A DNA stretch of 64,000 bases from Xenophilus sp. Marseille-Q4582 (GCF_916700565.1 NZ_CAKAKO010000004.1:434001-498000); one strand, 5' to 3'; shown: positions 37,445 through 48,258, numbered from the stretch's first letter. Program-made: numbers and translations. The notes: generated from the letters alone by a model not told the origin.

Positions 37445-37523
37445 GTCCTTCTCCGTTTGCCTGCTGCCGGGCCTCGAGGGGCGCGGCGGCCTGGGCCCTT
37501 GGACACATCCGCGCCGCGCAAGT

Positions 37524-37877
37524 TCAGCCGGCCCGGCGGGCCTGCCAGGCGTCGGCGTCGAAACCGACGGTGAATTTCCCGCCGCCCCAGTCCACCACCG
37601 GCCGCTTGATCAGGCTGGGATGTGCCCGCAGCGCCGCGGCGGCCGAGGCGGTGTCGACCACGGCCTCGCGCTCGCCCGCGTCGAGCTGGCGCCAGGTGGT
37701 GCCGCGGCGGTTGACCAGCGGCTCCCAGCCCAGGGCCGCGAGCCACTGTGCGAGCGCGGCTTCGGGCACGCCCTGCTTCTTGAAATCGTGGAACTGGTAG
37801 GGGACCTGCTGCGTGTCCAGCCAGGTGCGCGCACGCTTGACCGTGTCGCAGTTCGGGATGCCATAAAGGGTGATCAT
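37524..37877 (-). CDS. Spx/MgsR/ArsC-related (YffB-like) thioredoxin-fold protein
   Basis: 117 residues. TLYGIPNCDTVKRARTWLD contains the single conserved Cys of the ArsC/YffB family. FHDFKKQGVP and LIKRPVVDWGGGKFTVGFD (the RP substrate-loop motif) follow. It lacks a CxxC pair, so it is more like YffB than a thioredoxin-coupled arsenate reductase. Function is unproven, with glutathione-linked reduction suggested for YffB. Start at 37877 chosen for alignment with the beta strand. Divergent from folC. Confidence 0.82.
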   Translation of the reverse strand: MITLYGIPNCDTVKRARTWLDTQQVPYQFHDFKKQGVPEAALAQWLAALGWEPLVNRRGTTWRQLDAGEREAVVDTASAAAALRAHPSLIKRPVVDWGGGKFTVGFDADAWQARRAG

Positions 37878-37924
37878 GGGGGCGATGATGCGCGAGGGCC
37901 CCCTCGGCGACAATGCCCGCCTCC

Positions 37925-39220
37925 ATGAAAACCCTGGCCGACTGGCTCGCCTACGCCGAGCAAACGCATCCCCAATCCATCGAACTCGGCCTGGCGCGCA
38001 TCCGCAGCGTGGCCGAGCGCATGCAGCTGCGCTTCGACTGTCCGGTGTTCACCGTAGCCGGCACCAACGGCAAGGGCTCGACCTGCGCGATGCTGGAAGC
38101 CATCCTGGCACACGCGGGCTACCGCACGGGGGTGTTCACCTCGCCGCACCTAGTGCACTTCGAGGAACGGCTGCGCCTGCAGGGAGAAGCCGTCAAGGCC
38201 GAGGCGCTGATGCCGCATTTCGAGGCCGTGGAGGCCGCGCGCGGCGACACGCCGCTGACCTACTTCGAGTTCACCACGCTGGCCATCCTGGCCTGCATGG
38301 TGGCGGCCCGGCTGGACGTGGCCGTGCTGGAGGTCGGCCTGGGCGGGCGCCTGGATGCGGTGAACATCATCGATACCGACTGCGCCGTCATCACCAGCAT
38401 CGACCTGGACCACATGGACTGGCTGGGCCATGACCGCGAAACTATCGGCGCCGAGAAGGCCGGCATCATGCGCGCGGGCAAGCCGGCCATCGTGAGCGAC
38501 CCCGTGCCGCCGGCCAGCCTGCAGGCGACGGCCGAGCGTGTGGGCGCCGATCTGTGGCTGCCAGGGCGCGATTTCCATGCCGGCGGCGACAAGCAGCAGT
38601 GGAACTGGCAGGGCCGTGGGCGCCGCTATGCCGGTCTGGCCTATCCGGCGCTGCGCGGGGCCAATCAACTGGTCAACGCGGCCGGCGTGCTGGCCGCGCT
38701 GGAAGCGCTGCGCCCCCAACTGCCCGTCACCGCGCAGGCGGTGCGCAACGGCCTGGCGACGGTCGAGCTGCCGGGCCGCTTCCAGATCGTGCCGGGCCAG
38801 CCTGTGCTGGTGCTGGACGTGGCGCACAACCCGCATTCGGTGGCCGCGTTGGCCGAAAACCTGGACGCCATGGGCTTCTACCCGCGCACGCATGCCGTCT
38901 TCGGCGTGATGGCGGACAAGGACTTGGCGCCCATCCTCGCGCGCATGAACCCGCTGGTGGAGCAGTGGTACTTCTGCGACCTGCCCACGCCGCGCGCGGC
39001 ATCGGCCGCGGCCGTGCAGGCCGCCTGGCAGGCGCAGAACACGCGCCCGGGCGTGGGCTCGGCGGTCTTCGCGGGCCCCGAGCCGGCCCTGCAGGCGGCC
39101 GTCGCCGCGGCAGCCCCCACTGATAGAATCGTGGTCTTTGGTTCCTTCTTCACCGTCGGCGGTGTCCTGGCGAACGGCACGCCCCGCCTGCAGGCGCCGC
39201 ACCTTCCGGCGGGTCAATGA
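37925..39220 (+). CDS. folC: Bifunctional folylpolyglutamate/dihydrofolate synthase
   Basis: 431 residues. Mur-ligase fold: P-loop TVAGTNGKGSTCAM, YFEFTTLAILA, LEVGLGGRLDAVN (acid and Arg), ITSIDLDHMDWLG, carbamylated-Lys region GAEKAGIMR, and C-terminal LVLDVAHNPHSVAAL. It adds glutamate to dihydropteroate and then to folates. GACAAT ends 10 nt before the ATG. First gene of the run ending at gltX. Confidence 0.95.
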   Translation: MKTLADWLAYAEQTHPQSIELGLARIRSVAERMQLRFDCPVFTVAGTNGKGSTCAMLEAILAHAGYRTGVFTSPHLVHFEERLRLQGEAVKAEALMPHFEAVEAARGDTPLTYFEFTTLAILACMVAARLDVAVLEVGLGGRLDAVNIIDTDCAVITSIDLDHMDWLGHDRETIGAEKAGIMRAGKPAIVSDPVPPASLQATAERVGADLWLPGRDFHAGGDKQQWNWQGRGRRYAGLAYPALRGANQLVNAAGVLAALEALRPQLPVTAQAVRNGLATVELPGRFQIVPGQPVLVLDVAHNPHSVAALAENLDAMGFYPRTHAVFGVMADKDLAPILARMNPLVEQWYFCDLPTPRAASAAAVQAAWQAQNTRPGVGSAVFAGPEPALQAAVAAAAPTDRIVVFGSFFTVGGVLANGTPRLQAPHLPAGQ

Positions 39221-39312
39221 AAGCCGCTGAAGGGCGACCGATCCCGCGGCCGGTCCCTGCGCCCTTGGCCGTTCCTCTCTCCATTCGCTGACCCGCTCAG
39301 GCATCGACGTTC

Positions 39313-40176
39313 ATGGCGTTCTTCACCAAGTTCCGCAGCAAGGGATCCCCGGCGAGCGAGGGGCGCGGCGCAGCCGCCGCGACGACGGCGCCCGCGGAAA
39401 CCGTCGAGACCCTGCGCCGCCGCGCCCGCCACCGGCTGCTCGGCGCGGCCGTGCTCGTGCTGATCGGCGTGGTGGGTTTTCCGCTGCTGTTCGACACCCA
39501 GCCCCGCCCCGTGGCGGTGGACATCCCGATCGAGATTCCGGACCGCCACCGCGCGCCGCCGCTGGCGCTGCCGCGGGAAGGCGAGGGCAGCGACAGCACG
39601 CGCGTGGCGCGCGGCCCGGCCACGGGCGGCATGATCACCGAGCGTGCCGATGGCAGCGAGGTGCGTGAAGAGCCGCGTCCGGCCCCCGCGCCGCCGCCGG
39701 CCCCGGTGCCGGCGCCGCCCCCGCCGGCCCCGGCTCCCGCGCCAGCGCCCACGCCTGCGCCTGCGCCGCCGGCACCCGCACCCGCACCCGCACCCGCACC
39801 CGCACCCGCACCGAGCCCCGCGCCGGCGCCCACCCCGGCCCCGGCGCCCCGTCCCGCTTCGCGCGACGACGGCGACCGTGCGCGCGCGCTGCTCGAAGGG
39901 CGCGCCGTGCCACCGGCGGCGCCGGCCGCGGCGCCCGCCGACGCGGCGGGCCGCTTCATCGTCCAGGTGGGCGCCTTCGCCGACGAGGGCAAGGCGCGCG
40001 AGACGCGCCAGAAGCTGGAGCGCGCGGGCCTCAAGACCTACACGCAGGTGGCCAAGACGGCCGATGGCGATCGCACGCGGGTGCGCGTCGGCCCCTTCAG
40101 TTCGCGGGCCGAAGCCGACCGCGCGGCCGAGCGCATCAAGGGCCTGGCGCTGCCGGCGGCCGTGCTGTCGCTCTGA
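39313..40176 (+). CDS. SPOR-domain cell-division-associated protein (DedD/FtsN-like)
   Basis: 287 residues. A short cytoplasmic N-terminus, one transmembrane helix (about 43-61, GAAVLVLIGVVGFPLLF), a long Pro-Ala periplasmic linker (about 115-185) and a C-terminal SPOR domain (RFIVQVGAFADEGKARETR to the end). SPOR domains bind denuded peptidoglycan at the septum. The linker DNA contains six perfect ACCCGC repeats (39774-39809), so linker length may vary between strains. Position between folC and cvpA matches dedD in many Proteobacteria. Confidence 0.88.
   Translation: MAFFTKFRSKGSPASEGRGAAAATTAPAETVETLRRRARHRLLGAAVLVLIGVVGFPLLFDTQPRPVAVDIPIEIPDRHRAPPLALPREGEGSDSTRVARGPATGGMITERADGSEVREEPRPAPAPPPAPVPAPPPPAPAPAPAPTPAPAPPAPAPAPAPAPAPAPSPAPAPTPAPAPRPASRDDGDRARALLEGRAVPPAAPAAAPADAAGRFIVQVGAFADEGKARETRQKLERAGLKTYTQVAKTADGDRTRVRVGPFSSRAEADRAAERIKGLALPAAVLSL
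39774..39809 (+). repeat. (ACCCGC)6 hexanucleotide microsatellite
   Basis: Six uninterrupted ACCCGC units encode Pro-Ala dipeptides in the linker of the SPOR protein. The frame is preserved by gain or loss of units. Confidence 0.9.
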
Positions 40177-40188
40177 CGCCCGGCGGCC

Positions 40189-40674
40189 ATGGCCTTCTTC
40201 GACTGGATCGCCCTGGTGCTGATCGCAGCCTCGATGGTGATCGGCCTGTGGCGCGGATTCTTCTACGAGGTGCTGGTGCTGGCAGGCTGGATCGCGGCCT
40301 TCGTGGGCGCGCAGTGGTTCGCGGCCGACGTGGCGCAGTGGCTGCCTGTGGGCGAGCCCGAGGCGCCCTGGCGCTATGCCGCCGCCTTCATCCTGCTGTT
40401 CATCGGCATCGCCTTCGCCGGCGGCCTGGTGGCCGCGCTGGTGCGCAAGCTGATCACCGTCGCCGGGCTGCGCCCCGTGGACCGCACGCTGGGCGGCGTC
40501 TTCGGTGCCGCGCGCGCCGGGGTGGCGCTGCTGGCCTTCGCAGTGGTCGTGCATCTGCTGGCGCTGGGCCGGGAGGCCTGGTGGCAGCAGTCGATGTGCG
40601 CACCCTGGCTCGACGCGGCTTTGCAAGGCATCAAGCCCGCATTGCCGCAAAAACTGGCAAGCTACCTGCCCTGA
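40189..40674 (+). CDS. cvpA: CvpA-family membrane protein
   Basis: 161 residues with four hydrophobic helices (LVLIAASMVIGLWRGFFYEV; AFILLFIGIAFAGGLVAALV). CvpA is required for colicin V production in E. coli, and its homologues lie before purF as here. Molecular function is unclear. The ATG is 12 nt after the SPOR gene, so cotranscription is near certain. Confidence 0.9.
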   Translation: MAFFDWIALVLIAASMVIGLWRGFFYEVLVLAGWIAAFVGAQWFAADVAQWLPVGEPEAPWRYAAAFILLFIGIAFAGGLVAALVRKLITVAGLRPVDRTLGGVFGAARAGVALLAFAVVVHLLALGREAWWQQSMCAPWLDAALQGIKPALPQKLASYLP

Positions 40675-40740
40675 AGGCCGGGGGCGCCCACCCGCACCGC
40701 TTGCCTGCGTGAACCGGCTTTCGTTTCAAGAGGAACCCCC

Positions 40741-42258
<1,518 letters not shown>

Positions 42259-42284
42259 GGCGCCGCAATCGACGGGAGGACGCC

Positions 42285-43499
42285 ATGACCGACAAGACGC
42301 TGCCTGCAGGTCTGCGGCCCGAGACGCTGGCCGTGCGCACGGCCATCGCGCGCAGCCAGTACGGCGAGAACTCCGAGGCGCTGTACCTCACGACCGGCTT
42401 CGTGCAGCCCGATTCGGCCACCTCGGCCGAGCGCTTCGCGACCGGCGAGGGCTACACCTACGCGCGCACCTCCAACCCCACCGTCACCAGCTTCGAGCAG
42501 CGGCTGGCGGCGCTGGAGGGCACAGAGGCGGCCATCGGCGCGGCCAGCGGCATGGGCGCGATCCTGATGATGATCATGGGCCTGCTCAAGGCGGGTGACC
42601 ATGTGATCCTGTCGCGCTCCATGTTCGGCTCCACGCTGAACCTGTTCGCCAAGGAGTTCGGCAAGTTCGGTGTGGAAACCACCTTCGTCTCGCAGACCGA
42701 TGTGGACGAGTGGTGTGCCGCCGTGAAGCCGAACACCAAGCTGCTGTTCGCCGAAACGCCGACCAATCCGCTCACCGAGGTGTGCGACATCGCCGCGCTG
42801 GCCGAGATCGCGCATGGCGCCGGCGCGCTGCTGGCGGTGGACAACGCCTTCGCCACGCCCATCCTGCAGCGGCCCACCGAGCTGGGCGCCGACATCGTCA
42901 TGCATTCGGGCACCAAGTACCTGGACGGCCAGGGCCGCGTGATGGCCGGCGCGCTGTGCGCCAGCCGCCAGCTCGTCACCGAGAAGTTCGCGCCCGTGGT
43001 GCGCACGGCGGGCATGGTGCTGTCGCCCTTCAACGCCTGGGTGGTGCTCAAGGGCATCGAAACGCTGGGCGTGCGCGTGAAGGCGCAGTGCGAGAACGCG
43101 CTGTCCCTGGCGCGCTGGCTGGAGGCGCAGCCGCAGGTGGCGCGCGTGTACTACCCGGGCCTGCCCTCGCATCCGCAGCACGCGCTGGCGATGCGCCAGC
43201 AAAACGGGCTGGGCGGCGGCGTGCTGTCCTTCCAGCTGGCCGGCGACACGCCCGAGTCGGCGCGCGCGAAAGCCTTCCACGTGATCGACAGCTGCCGCCT
43301 GCTGTCCATCGCCACCAACCTCGGCGATACCAAGACCATCATCAGCCATCCGGCTTCCACCTCGCACGGGCGCCTGTCCGAGGAGCAGCGCCAGGCGGCC
43401 GGCATCACGCAGGGCACGATCCGCGTGGCCGTGGGCCTGGAGCACATCGAGGACGTCCAGGACGACCTGCTGCGCGGCTTGCGCACGCTGGCCGCATGA
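42285..43499 (+). CDS. metZ: O-succinylhomoserine sulfhydrylase
   Basis: 404 residues. PLP-dependent Cys/Met-metabolism enzyme: [35 protein letters not shown], the PLP lysine in [11 protein letters not shown] (Lys211), and [17 protein letters not shown] near the end. It makes homocysteine from O-succinylhomoserine and sulfide. A strong ribosome site (GGGAGGA) precedes the ATG. MetZ is called, rather than MetB or MetY, from the purF-metZ neighbourhood and overall sequence. Confidence 0.92.
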   Translation: MTDKTLPAGLRPETLAVRTAIARSQYGENSEALYLTTGFVQPDSATSAERFATGEGYTYARTSNPTVTSFEQRLAALEGTEAAIGAASGMGAILMMIMGLLKAGDHVILSRSMFGSTLNLFAKEFGKFGVETTFVSQTDVDEWCAAVKPNTKLLFAETPTNPLTEVCDIAALAEIAHGAGALLAVDNAFATPILQRPTELGADIVMHSGTKYLDGQGRVMAGALCASRQLVTEKFAPVVRTAGMVLSPFNAWVVLKGIETLGVRVKAQCENALSLARWLEAQPQVARVYYPGLPSHPQHALAMRQQNGLGGGVLSFQLAGDTPESARAKAFHVIDSCRLLSIATNLGDTKTIISHPASTSHGRLSEEQRQAAGITQGTIRVAVGLEHIEDVQDDLLRGLRTLAA

Positions 43500-43516
43500 G
43501 CCCCCAAGAAAGAACA

Positions 43517-44902
43517 ATGAGCAAGACCCGCACCCGCTTCGCCCCGTCGCCCACCGGCTTCATCCACCTGGGCAACATCCGCTCGGCCCTGTATCCGTGG
43601 GCCTTCGCCCGCGCCACGGGCGGCGACTTCATCCTGCGCATCGAGGACACCGACCTCGAGCGTTCCACGCAGGCCGCGGTGGACGTGATCCTCGAAGGCA
43701 TGGCCTGGCTGGGCCTGGACCATGACGAAGGCCCGTTCTACCAGATGCAGCGCATGGACCGCTACAAGGCGGTGCTGGCCGAGATGCAGGCGCAGGGCCT
43801 GGTCTATCCGTGCTACATGAGCGTGGCCGAACTCGATGCGCTGCGCGAGCGCCAGATGGTCCACAAGGAAAAGCCGCGCTATGACGGCACCTGGCGGCCC
43901 GAGCCTGGCAAGGTCCTGCCACCCGTGCCCGAGGGCGTGCAGCCCGTGCTGCGCTTCAAGAACCCGCAGGGCGGCGTGGTGGCCTGGGACGACAAGGTCA
44001 AGGGCCGCATCGAGATCCGCAACGACGAACTCGACGACCTCGTCATTGCGCGCCCCGACGGCACGCCCACGTACAACTTCTGCGTCGTGGTGGACGACAT
44101 CGACATGGCGATCACGCACGTGATCCGCGGCGACGACCACGTCAACAACACGCCGCGCCAGATCAACATCTTCCAGGCCCTGGGCAAGGAACCGCCGGTG
44201 TACGCGCACCTGCCGACCGTGCTCAACGAGCAGGGCGAGAAGATGAGCAAGCGCAACGGCGCCAAGCCCGTCACGCAGTACCGCGACGAAGGCTTCCTGC
44301 CCGATGCGATGGTCAACTACCTTGCGCGCCTGGGCTGGAGCCATGGCGACGACGAGATCTTCTCGCGGGCGCAGTTCCTCGAATGGTTCGACCTCGACCA
44401 CCTGGGCCGCAGCGCCGCGCAGTTCGACGAAGCCAAGCTGCGCTGGGTCAATGCCCAGCACCTGAAAGCCATGGCGGACGACCAACTGGCGCCGCTGGTG
44501 GCCGAGCAACTGGCCAAGCAAGGCATCACGGCCGACGAGCGCCTGCCGGCCATCTGCGCGCTGTTCAAGGACCGTTGCGACACCACGGTGGCGCTCGCCG
44601 GCTGGGCGTGCGCCTTCTATGCCGACGTGCAGATCCAGGAGGCGGACCGCGCCCAACACCTGACCGAGGCCGTGAAGCCAGCCATCGCCACGCTGGCCGC
44701 CAAGCTGACTGAGGTGAGCTGGGAGAAGGCCGCCATCGCGCTCGCCATCAAGGAAGCGCTCGCGGCCCATGGCCTGAAGATGCCGCAGCTGGCCATGCCG
44801 GTGCGCGTGCTGGTGATGGGCACGCCGCAGACTCCATCGCTCGATGCGGTGCTCGCCCTCTTCGATCGCGAAAAAATTCTGAAAAGATTGCGCGAAGCCT
44901 GA
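43517..44902 (+). CDS. gltX: Glutamyl-tRNA synthetase
   Basis: 461 residues. Class I synthetase: [19 protein letters not shown] contains the HIGH-type signature (HLGN), and EKMSKRNG (Lys242) is the KMSKS-type loop. The anticodon-binding helical domain occupies the last 140 residues. It charges tRNA-Glu, and two tRNA-Glu genes lie just downstream. The -35 of the tRNA promoter is embedded in its last codons. Confidence 0.96.
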   Translation: MSKTRTRFAPSPTGFIHLGNIRSALYPWAFARATGGDFILRIEDTDLERSTQAAVDVILEGMAWLGLDHDEGPFYQMQRMDRYKAVLAEMQAQGLVYPCYMSVAELDALRERQMVHKEKPRYDGTWRPEPGKVLPPVPEGVQPVLRFKNPQGGVVAWDDKVKGRIEIRNDELDDLVIARPDGTPTYNFCVVVDDIDMAITHVIRGDDHVNNTPRQINIFQALGKEPPVYAHLPTVLNEQGEKMSKRNGAKPVTQYRDEGFLPDAMVNYLARLGWSHGDDEIFSRAQFLEWFDLDHLGRSAAQFDEAKLRWVNAQHLKAMADDQLAPLVAEQLAKQGITADERLPAICALFKDRCDTTVALAGWACAFYADVQIQEADRAQHLTEAVKPAIATLAAKLTEVSWEKAAIALAIKEALAAHGLKMPQLAMPVRVLVMGTPQTPSLDAVLALFDREKILKRLREA

Positions 44903-44917
44903 AAACCGACATATACT
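44888..44917 (+). promoter_or_regulatory. Promoter of the tRNA cluster
   Basis: -35 TTGCGC (44888-44893), 18-nt spacer, -10 TATACT (44912-44917), then a GC-rich discriminator (GCGAGGC) typical of stringently controlled stable-RNA promoters. The -35 lies in gltX, the -10 just after its stop. Confidence 0.7.
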
Positions 44918-44998
44918 GCGAGGCTCGACAGCAACGAAGTTCTTCGAAAGCAAAGCGAAAGCCGACGCGAAGAAGAACGGCATCTGAAAAGATTTCGT

Positions 44999-45074
<76 letters not shown>

Positions 45075-45131
45075 TTCAACCGTTGTCGAGATGAAGAGAA
45101 AGCGCCGATCGTGGCGCGGTTCTTAGGTTTT

Positions 45132-45207
45132 GACCCTATCGTCTAGAGGCCTAGGACATCACCCTTTCACGGTGAGTACCGGGGTTCGAATCCCCGTAGG
45201 GTCGCCA
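45132..45207 (+). tRNA. tRNA-Glu (anticodon TTC), copy 1
   Basis: 76 nt. Acceptor GACCCTA pairs with TAGGGTC. Anticodon loop CTTTCAC gives TTC. CCA is encoded. Identical to copy 2. Confidence 0.96.
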
Positions 45208-45253
45208 AGTCCGTAGCGCTTGGGCTGCCGAAAGGCGCCGAAGCTACCTACCA

Positions 45254-45330
45254 GGAGTGGTAGTTCAGTTGGTTAGAATACCGGCCTGTCACGCCGGGGG
45301 TCGCGGGTTCGAGTCCCGTCCACTCCGCCA
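45254..45330 (+). tRNA. tRNA-Asp (anticodon GTC), copy 1
   Basis: 77 nt beginning GGAGTGGTAGTTCAG and ending CCACTCCGCCA. Anticodon stem-loop CCGGCCTGTCACGCCGG, anticodon GTC. Identical to copy 2. Confidence 0.96.
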
Positions 45331-45334
45331 TCAC

Positions 45335-45370
45335 AAAGCCTTTTCAGGAAATTCTGAAAAGGCTTTTTCT
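45335..45370 (+). terminator. Terminator after the first tRNA-Glu/Asp unit
   Basis: 11-bp stem AGCCTTTTCAG / CTGAAAAGGCT with a 6-nt loop, followed by TTTTCTTT. It sits inside the tRNA cluster, so copy 2 may be read by partial read-through or from its own promoter. Confidence 0.85.
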
Positions 45371-45421
45371 TTCCACAGGAAAGAGAAGAAAGCGCCGATC
45401 GTGGCGCGGTTCTTAGGTTTT

Positions 45422-45497
45422 GACCCTATCGTCTAGAGGCCTAGGACATCACCCTTTCACGGTGAGTACCGGGGTTCGAATCCCCGTAGGGTCGCCA
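45422..45497 (+). tRNA. tRNA-Glu (anticodon TTC), copy 2
   Basis: Same 76-nt sequence as copy 1; encoded CCA. Confidence 0.96.
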
Positions 45498-45543
45498 AGT
45501 CCGTAGCGCTTGGGTTGCCGAAACGCGCCGAAGCTACCTGCCA

Positions 45544-45620
45544 GGAGTGGTAGTTCAGTTGGTTAGAATACCGGCCTGTCACGCCGGGGGTCGCGGGTTC
45601 GAGTCCCGTCCACTCCGCCA
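45544..45620 (+). tRNA. tRNA-Asp (anticodon GTC), copy 2
   Basis: Same 77-nt sequence as copy 1; encoded CCA. Confidence 0.96.
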
Positions 45621-45629
45621 TCGTTGATG

Positions 45630-45663
45630 AAGCCCTTTTGGAGAGATCCGGAAGGGCTTTCTC
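45630..45663 (+). terminator. Terminator at the end of the tRNA cluster
   Basis: Stem AAGCCCTT / AAGGGCTT with a 14-nt loop, followed by TCTC. Different sequence from the terminator after unit 1, so it lay outside the duplicated segment. Confidence 0.7.
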
Positions 45664-45878
45664 ATTGGGGGCGCGCTTTGCGTTGCCGCCCTCGTGCAGG
45701 CGCACACGCGGGGGCGGTGGGCCGCATCGCCCTGCGTTCCCGTGCGCGGGTCTGCCGGGCGAAGCGCTTTCATGTGCTCCAATGCCAGCGGATGGGGAAG
45801 ACAGCGCGGCATGCCGGATGTGGCGGCTCTTCGCACGCTTGCGTCCCCGGCCCGGAACATTCCATCGAGAGGAGAACC

Positions 45879-47483
45879 ATGTCCGCTGAGCCCTTGACGG
45901 TTTCCGAACAGATCGGCCAGTACTACGACGCCGTGCCCTATGCGTCGCATCCCTTTCCGCAGACAGCCATCGAGCACCTGGAAGTGCTGGCGGCGCTGTT
46001 CGGGCTGGAGCCGCCGCCGCCGGCCCGCGCCCGCGTGCTGGAGCTGGGCTGCGCGTCAGGGGGCAACCTCATCCCGATGGCGGCTCGCCATCCGCAGTCG
46101 CAGATGCTGGGGGTGGACCTGTCATCGGTCCAGATCGGCGCGGGCCAGCAGTTGCTGGCGCATGTGCACGTGCCCAATGCGCAGCTGCGCACGCTGAGCA
46201 TCACTGACATCGACGCTGACCTGGGCCAGTTCGACTACATCCTGTGCCATGGCGTCTACAGCTGGGTGCCGCCCGACGTGCAGGCGGCCATCCTGCGCGT
46301 GTGCAGCCAGAACCTCGCGCCGCAGGGCGTGGCTTACGTGAGCTACAACGTCTACCCCGGCTGGAAGGCGCGCGAGATCGTGCGCGACGCCATGATCCTG
46401 CGCGGCGGCCCGCGCGATGCGCCGGACGAAAAACTCTCCTACGCGCGCGGCATGCTGGAATTCCTGGACCAGTCGGCGCGCCCGGACAGCGTGCTCAAGA
46501 AGACGCTGGAGGAGACCCTGCCCATCGTGCGCCGCTCCCACACCTCCTACCTGCTGCACGAGTTCCTGGAGCCCTGCAACGCGCCGTGCTACTTCAAGGA
46601 ATTCGTCGCGCGCGCGGGCGAGCAGGGGCTGGCCTACCTGTGCGATGCCGAGCCTTCCACCATGTTCGTGCAGAACTATGGCGAGAAAGTGCGCGAGCCG
46701 CTGCTGCGCGAATGCGGCGGCAGCCAGATCATGATGGAGCAGTACCTGGACTTCCTGGTCAACCGCACCTTCCGTCAGAGCCTGCTCGTGCACCAGGCGC
46801 GCCAGGGCGAAATCCGTTATCGCCTGGACCGCGACCGGCTGCGCCAGCTGCATTACGCGGGCGTCTTCGCCACGCGCGATGGCTCACCGATCACGATCGA
46901 CGCGCGCGAGCAGAGCTGCACGGCCCTGCGCAACCATACGCTGACCCTGCGCCTGCCCGTGCACAAGGCCGTGGCGCTCGAACTGGAGCGGCGCTATCCC
47001 GCCACGATGGAGGTCGGCGCCCTGGTGGCCGCGGTGTCGGCCCGCGTGGGCGAGCCGCAGGCGGCGGTCGAGGGCGTGGTGCTGGGCATGCTGGAAGAAA
47101 TGCTGATCCTGGGCGCCGTGCGCGTGCGGCGGCAGCCGCTGGTGGTCGCCACCGAGGTCTCGGCCGCGCCGCTGGCTTCGCACCTGGCGCGCCAGGCACC
47201 CGGCGTCGACGTGGCGGCCGGCCCTGACGCGGCCGTGTGCAACCAGTGGCACGAACTGGTCGCGCTGACGGCGCTGGAGCGCGCGCTGCTGCCTCGGCTG
47301 GACGGCGCCCATGACCATGCCCAGCTGCTGGACCATGTGCTGGCCGAGGTGCGCGCCGGGCGGCTGCGCTTTTTCAAGGATCAGCAGCCTCTGACCGACG
47401 ACGCGGCCGTGCAAGCCATCGCGCGCGAACAGGTCGGCGTGGCCCTGCAGCAACTGCGCCGCAAGGGCCTGCTGATCGCCTGA
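45879..47483 (+). CDS. Class I SAM methyltransferase with methyltransferase regulatory domain (protein-lysine methyltransferase-like)
   Basis: 534 residues. N-terminal Rossmann domain with SAM motif RVLELGCASGGNLIP (about 51-65) and LGVDLSSVQI. A middle regulatory domain (about 215-300, HTSYLLHEFLEPCNAPCYFK) and a C-terminal winged-helix-like part follow. The same domain order occurs in the Rickettsia outer-membrane-protein lysine methyltransferases. The target here is unknown. A good ribosome site (GAGAGGAGA) fixes the start. It stands alone after the tRNA cluster. Confidence 0.82.
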   Translation: MSAEPLTVSEQIGQYYDAVPYASHPFPQTAIEHLEVLAALFGLEPPPPARARVLELGCASGGNLIPMAARHPQSQMLGVDLSSVQIGAGQQLLAHVHVPNAQLRTLSITDIDADLGQFDYILCHGVYSWVPPDVQAAILRVCSQNLAPQGVAYVSYNVYPGWKAREIVRDAMILRGGPRDAPDEKLSYARGMLEFLDQSARPDSVLKKTLEETLPIVRRSHTSYLLHEFLEPCNAPCYFKEFVARAGEQGLAYLCDAEPSTMFVQNYGEKVREPLLRECGGSQIMMEQYLDFLVNRTFRQSLLVHQARQGEIRYRLDRDRLRQLHYAGVFATRDGSPITIDAREQSCTALRNHTLTLRLPVHKAVALELERRYPATMEVGALVAAVSARVGEPQAAVEGVVLGMLEEMLILGAVRVRRQPLVVATEVSAAPLASHLARQAPGVDVAAGPDAAVCNQWHELVALTALERALLPRLDGAHDHAQLLDHVLAEVRAGRLRFFKDQQPLTDDAAVQAIAREQVGVALQQLRRKGLLIA

Positions 47484-47523
47484 AACGCCGGCCAGGCAGG
47501 TGGGGAAGGACACGACACATCCG

Positions 47524-48258
47524 ATGCAGCTGCAGGAACTGCTCTACAGCCAGGGCTTCGGCACCCGGCGCGTCTGCGCGGGCCTGGTCCAGCAAGGCTG
47601 GGTGACGGTGGACGGGTTGTCCACGCGCGACGCCACCCTCGAGGTGGAAGCTGTCGAAGGCCTGCCTTTCGAAGTGCAGGGCCAGCCCTGGCGCTACCAT
47701 GCCCTGGCCTACGTGATGCTGCACAAGCCGGCCGGCACCGAGTGCTCGCACAAGCCCTCGGCCTGGCCCAGCATCTACACCTTGCTGCCGGCGCCGCTGC
47801 GCCAGCGCCCCGCGCGCACGGCCCTGTCGGGCGTGCAGGCCATCGGCCGGCTCGACCAGGACACCACCGGGCTGCTCCTGCTCTCGGACGATGGCCAGTT
47901 CATCCATCGCATGGCCTCGCCGAAGCACCATGTGCCCAAGGTCTACGAGGTTCAAACCAAGCATCCGATCAGCGACGAGCAGATCCGCAAGCTCTGCGCG
48001 GGCGTGGTGCTGGACGACGACCCGGCCCCCGTGCGTGCCGCGCAGGCCGAGCGCGTGGCCGAGCAGCACTTGCGCCTCACGATCACCGAGGGCAAATACC
48101 ACCAGGTCAAGCGCATGGTCGCGGCCGTCGGCAACCGGGTGGAGGGGCTGCATCGCTCGCGCATCGGCGATCTGGCCCTGCCCGAGGACCTGGCGCCCGG
48201 CCAATGGCGCTGGCTCAGCGTGGCGGAAGTGGAGGGCCTGCGCCGGCGCCCGCGCTGA
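47524..48258 (+). CDS. rsuA: 16S rRNA pseudouridine(516) synthase, RsuA family
   Basis: 244 residues. N-terminal S4 RNA-binding segment (MQLQELLYSQGFGTRRVCAG) and a catalytic domain with Asp111 in GRLDQDTTGLLLLSDDG and EGKYHQVKRM. It isomerises U516 of 16S rRNA. Start at 47524 was chosen because an in-frame GTG-like extension upstream adds residues before the S4 fold. Preceded by GGTGGGGAAGGA in the short gap to the methyltransferase. Confidence 0.88.
   Translation: MQLQELLYSQGFGTRRVCAGLVQQGWVTVDGLSTRDATLEVEAVEGLPFEVQGQPWRYHALAYVMLHKPAGTECSHKPSAWPSIYTLLPAPLRQRPARTALSGVQAIGRLDQDTTGLLLLSDDGQFIHRMASPKHHVPKVYEVQTKHPISDEQIRKLCAGVVLDDDPAPVRAAQAERVAEQHLRLTITEGKYHQVKRMVAAVGNRVEGLHRSRIGDLALPEDLAPGQWRWLSVAEVEGLRRRPR

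Larger units (their letters stand above)
45097..45332 (+). repeat. Tandem duplication unit 1 (236 bp, tRNA-Glu + tRNA-Asp)
   Basis: Sequence from AGAAAGCGCCGATCG to just past the tRNA-Asp CCA is repeated at 45387-45622 with a constant 290-nt offset. I see only three substitutions, all in the spacer between the two tRNAs. Confidence 0.9.
45387..45622 (+). repeat. Tandem duplication unit 2 (236 bp)
   Basis: Second copy of the tRNA-Glu/tRNA-Asp unit. The duplicated 34 nt upstream of tRNA-Glu (GCGCCGATCGTGGCGC, an inverted repeat) are also kept. Confidence 0.9.

Noticed and set aside
39774-39809. Short regular repeats considered as CRISPR
   Set aside because: Six-base units without spacers inside a coding linker; no CRISPR array or cas gene is present in the window.
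45457-45705. Minus-strand frames with text such as WTGLEPATPGV across the tRNA genes
   Set aside because: Classic antisense-of-tRNA artefact often misannotated as hypothetical proteins.
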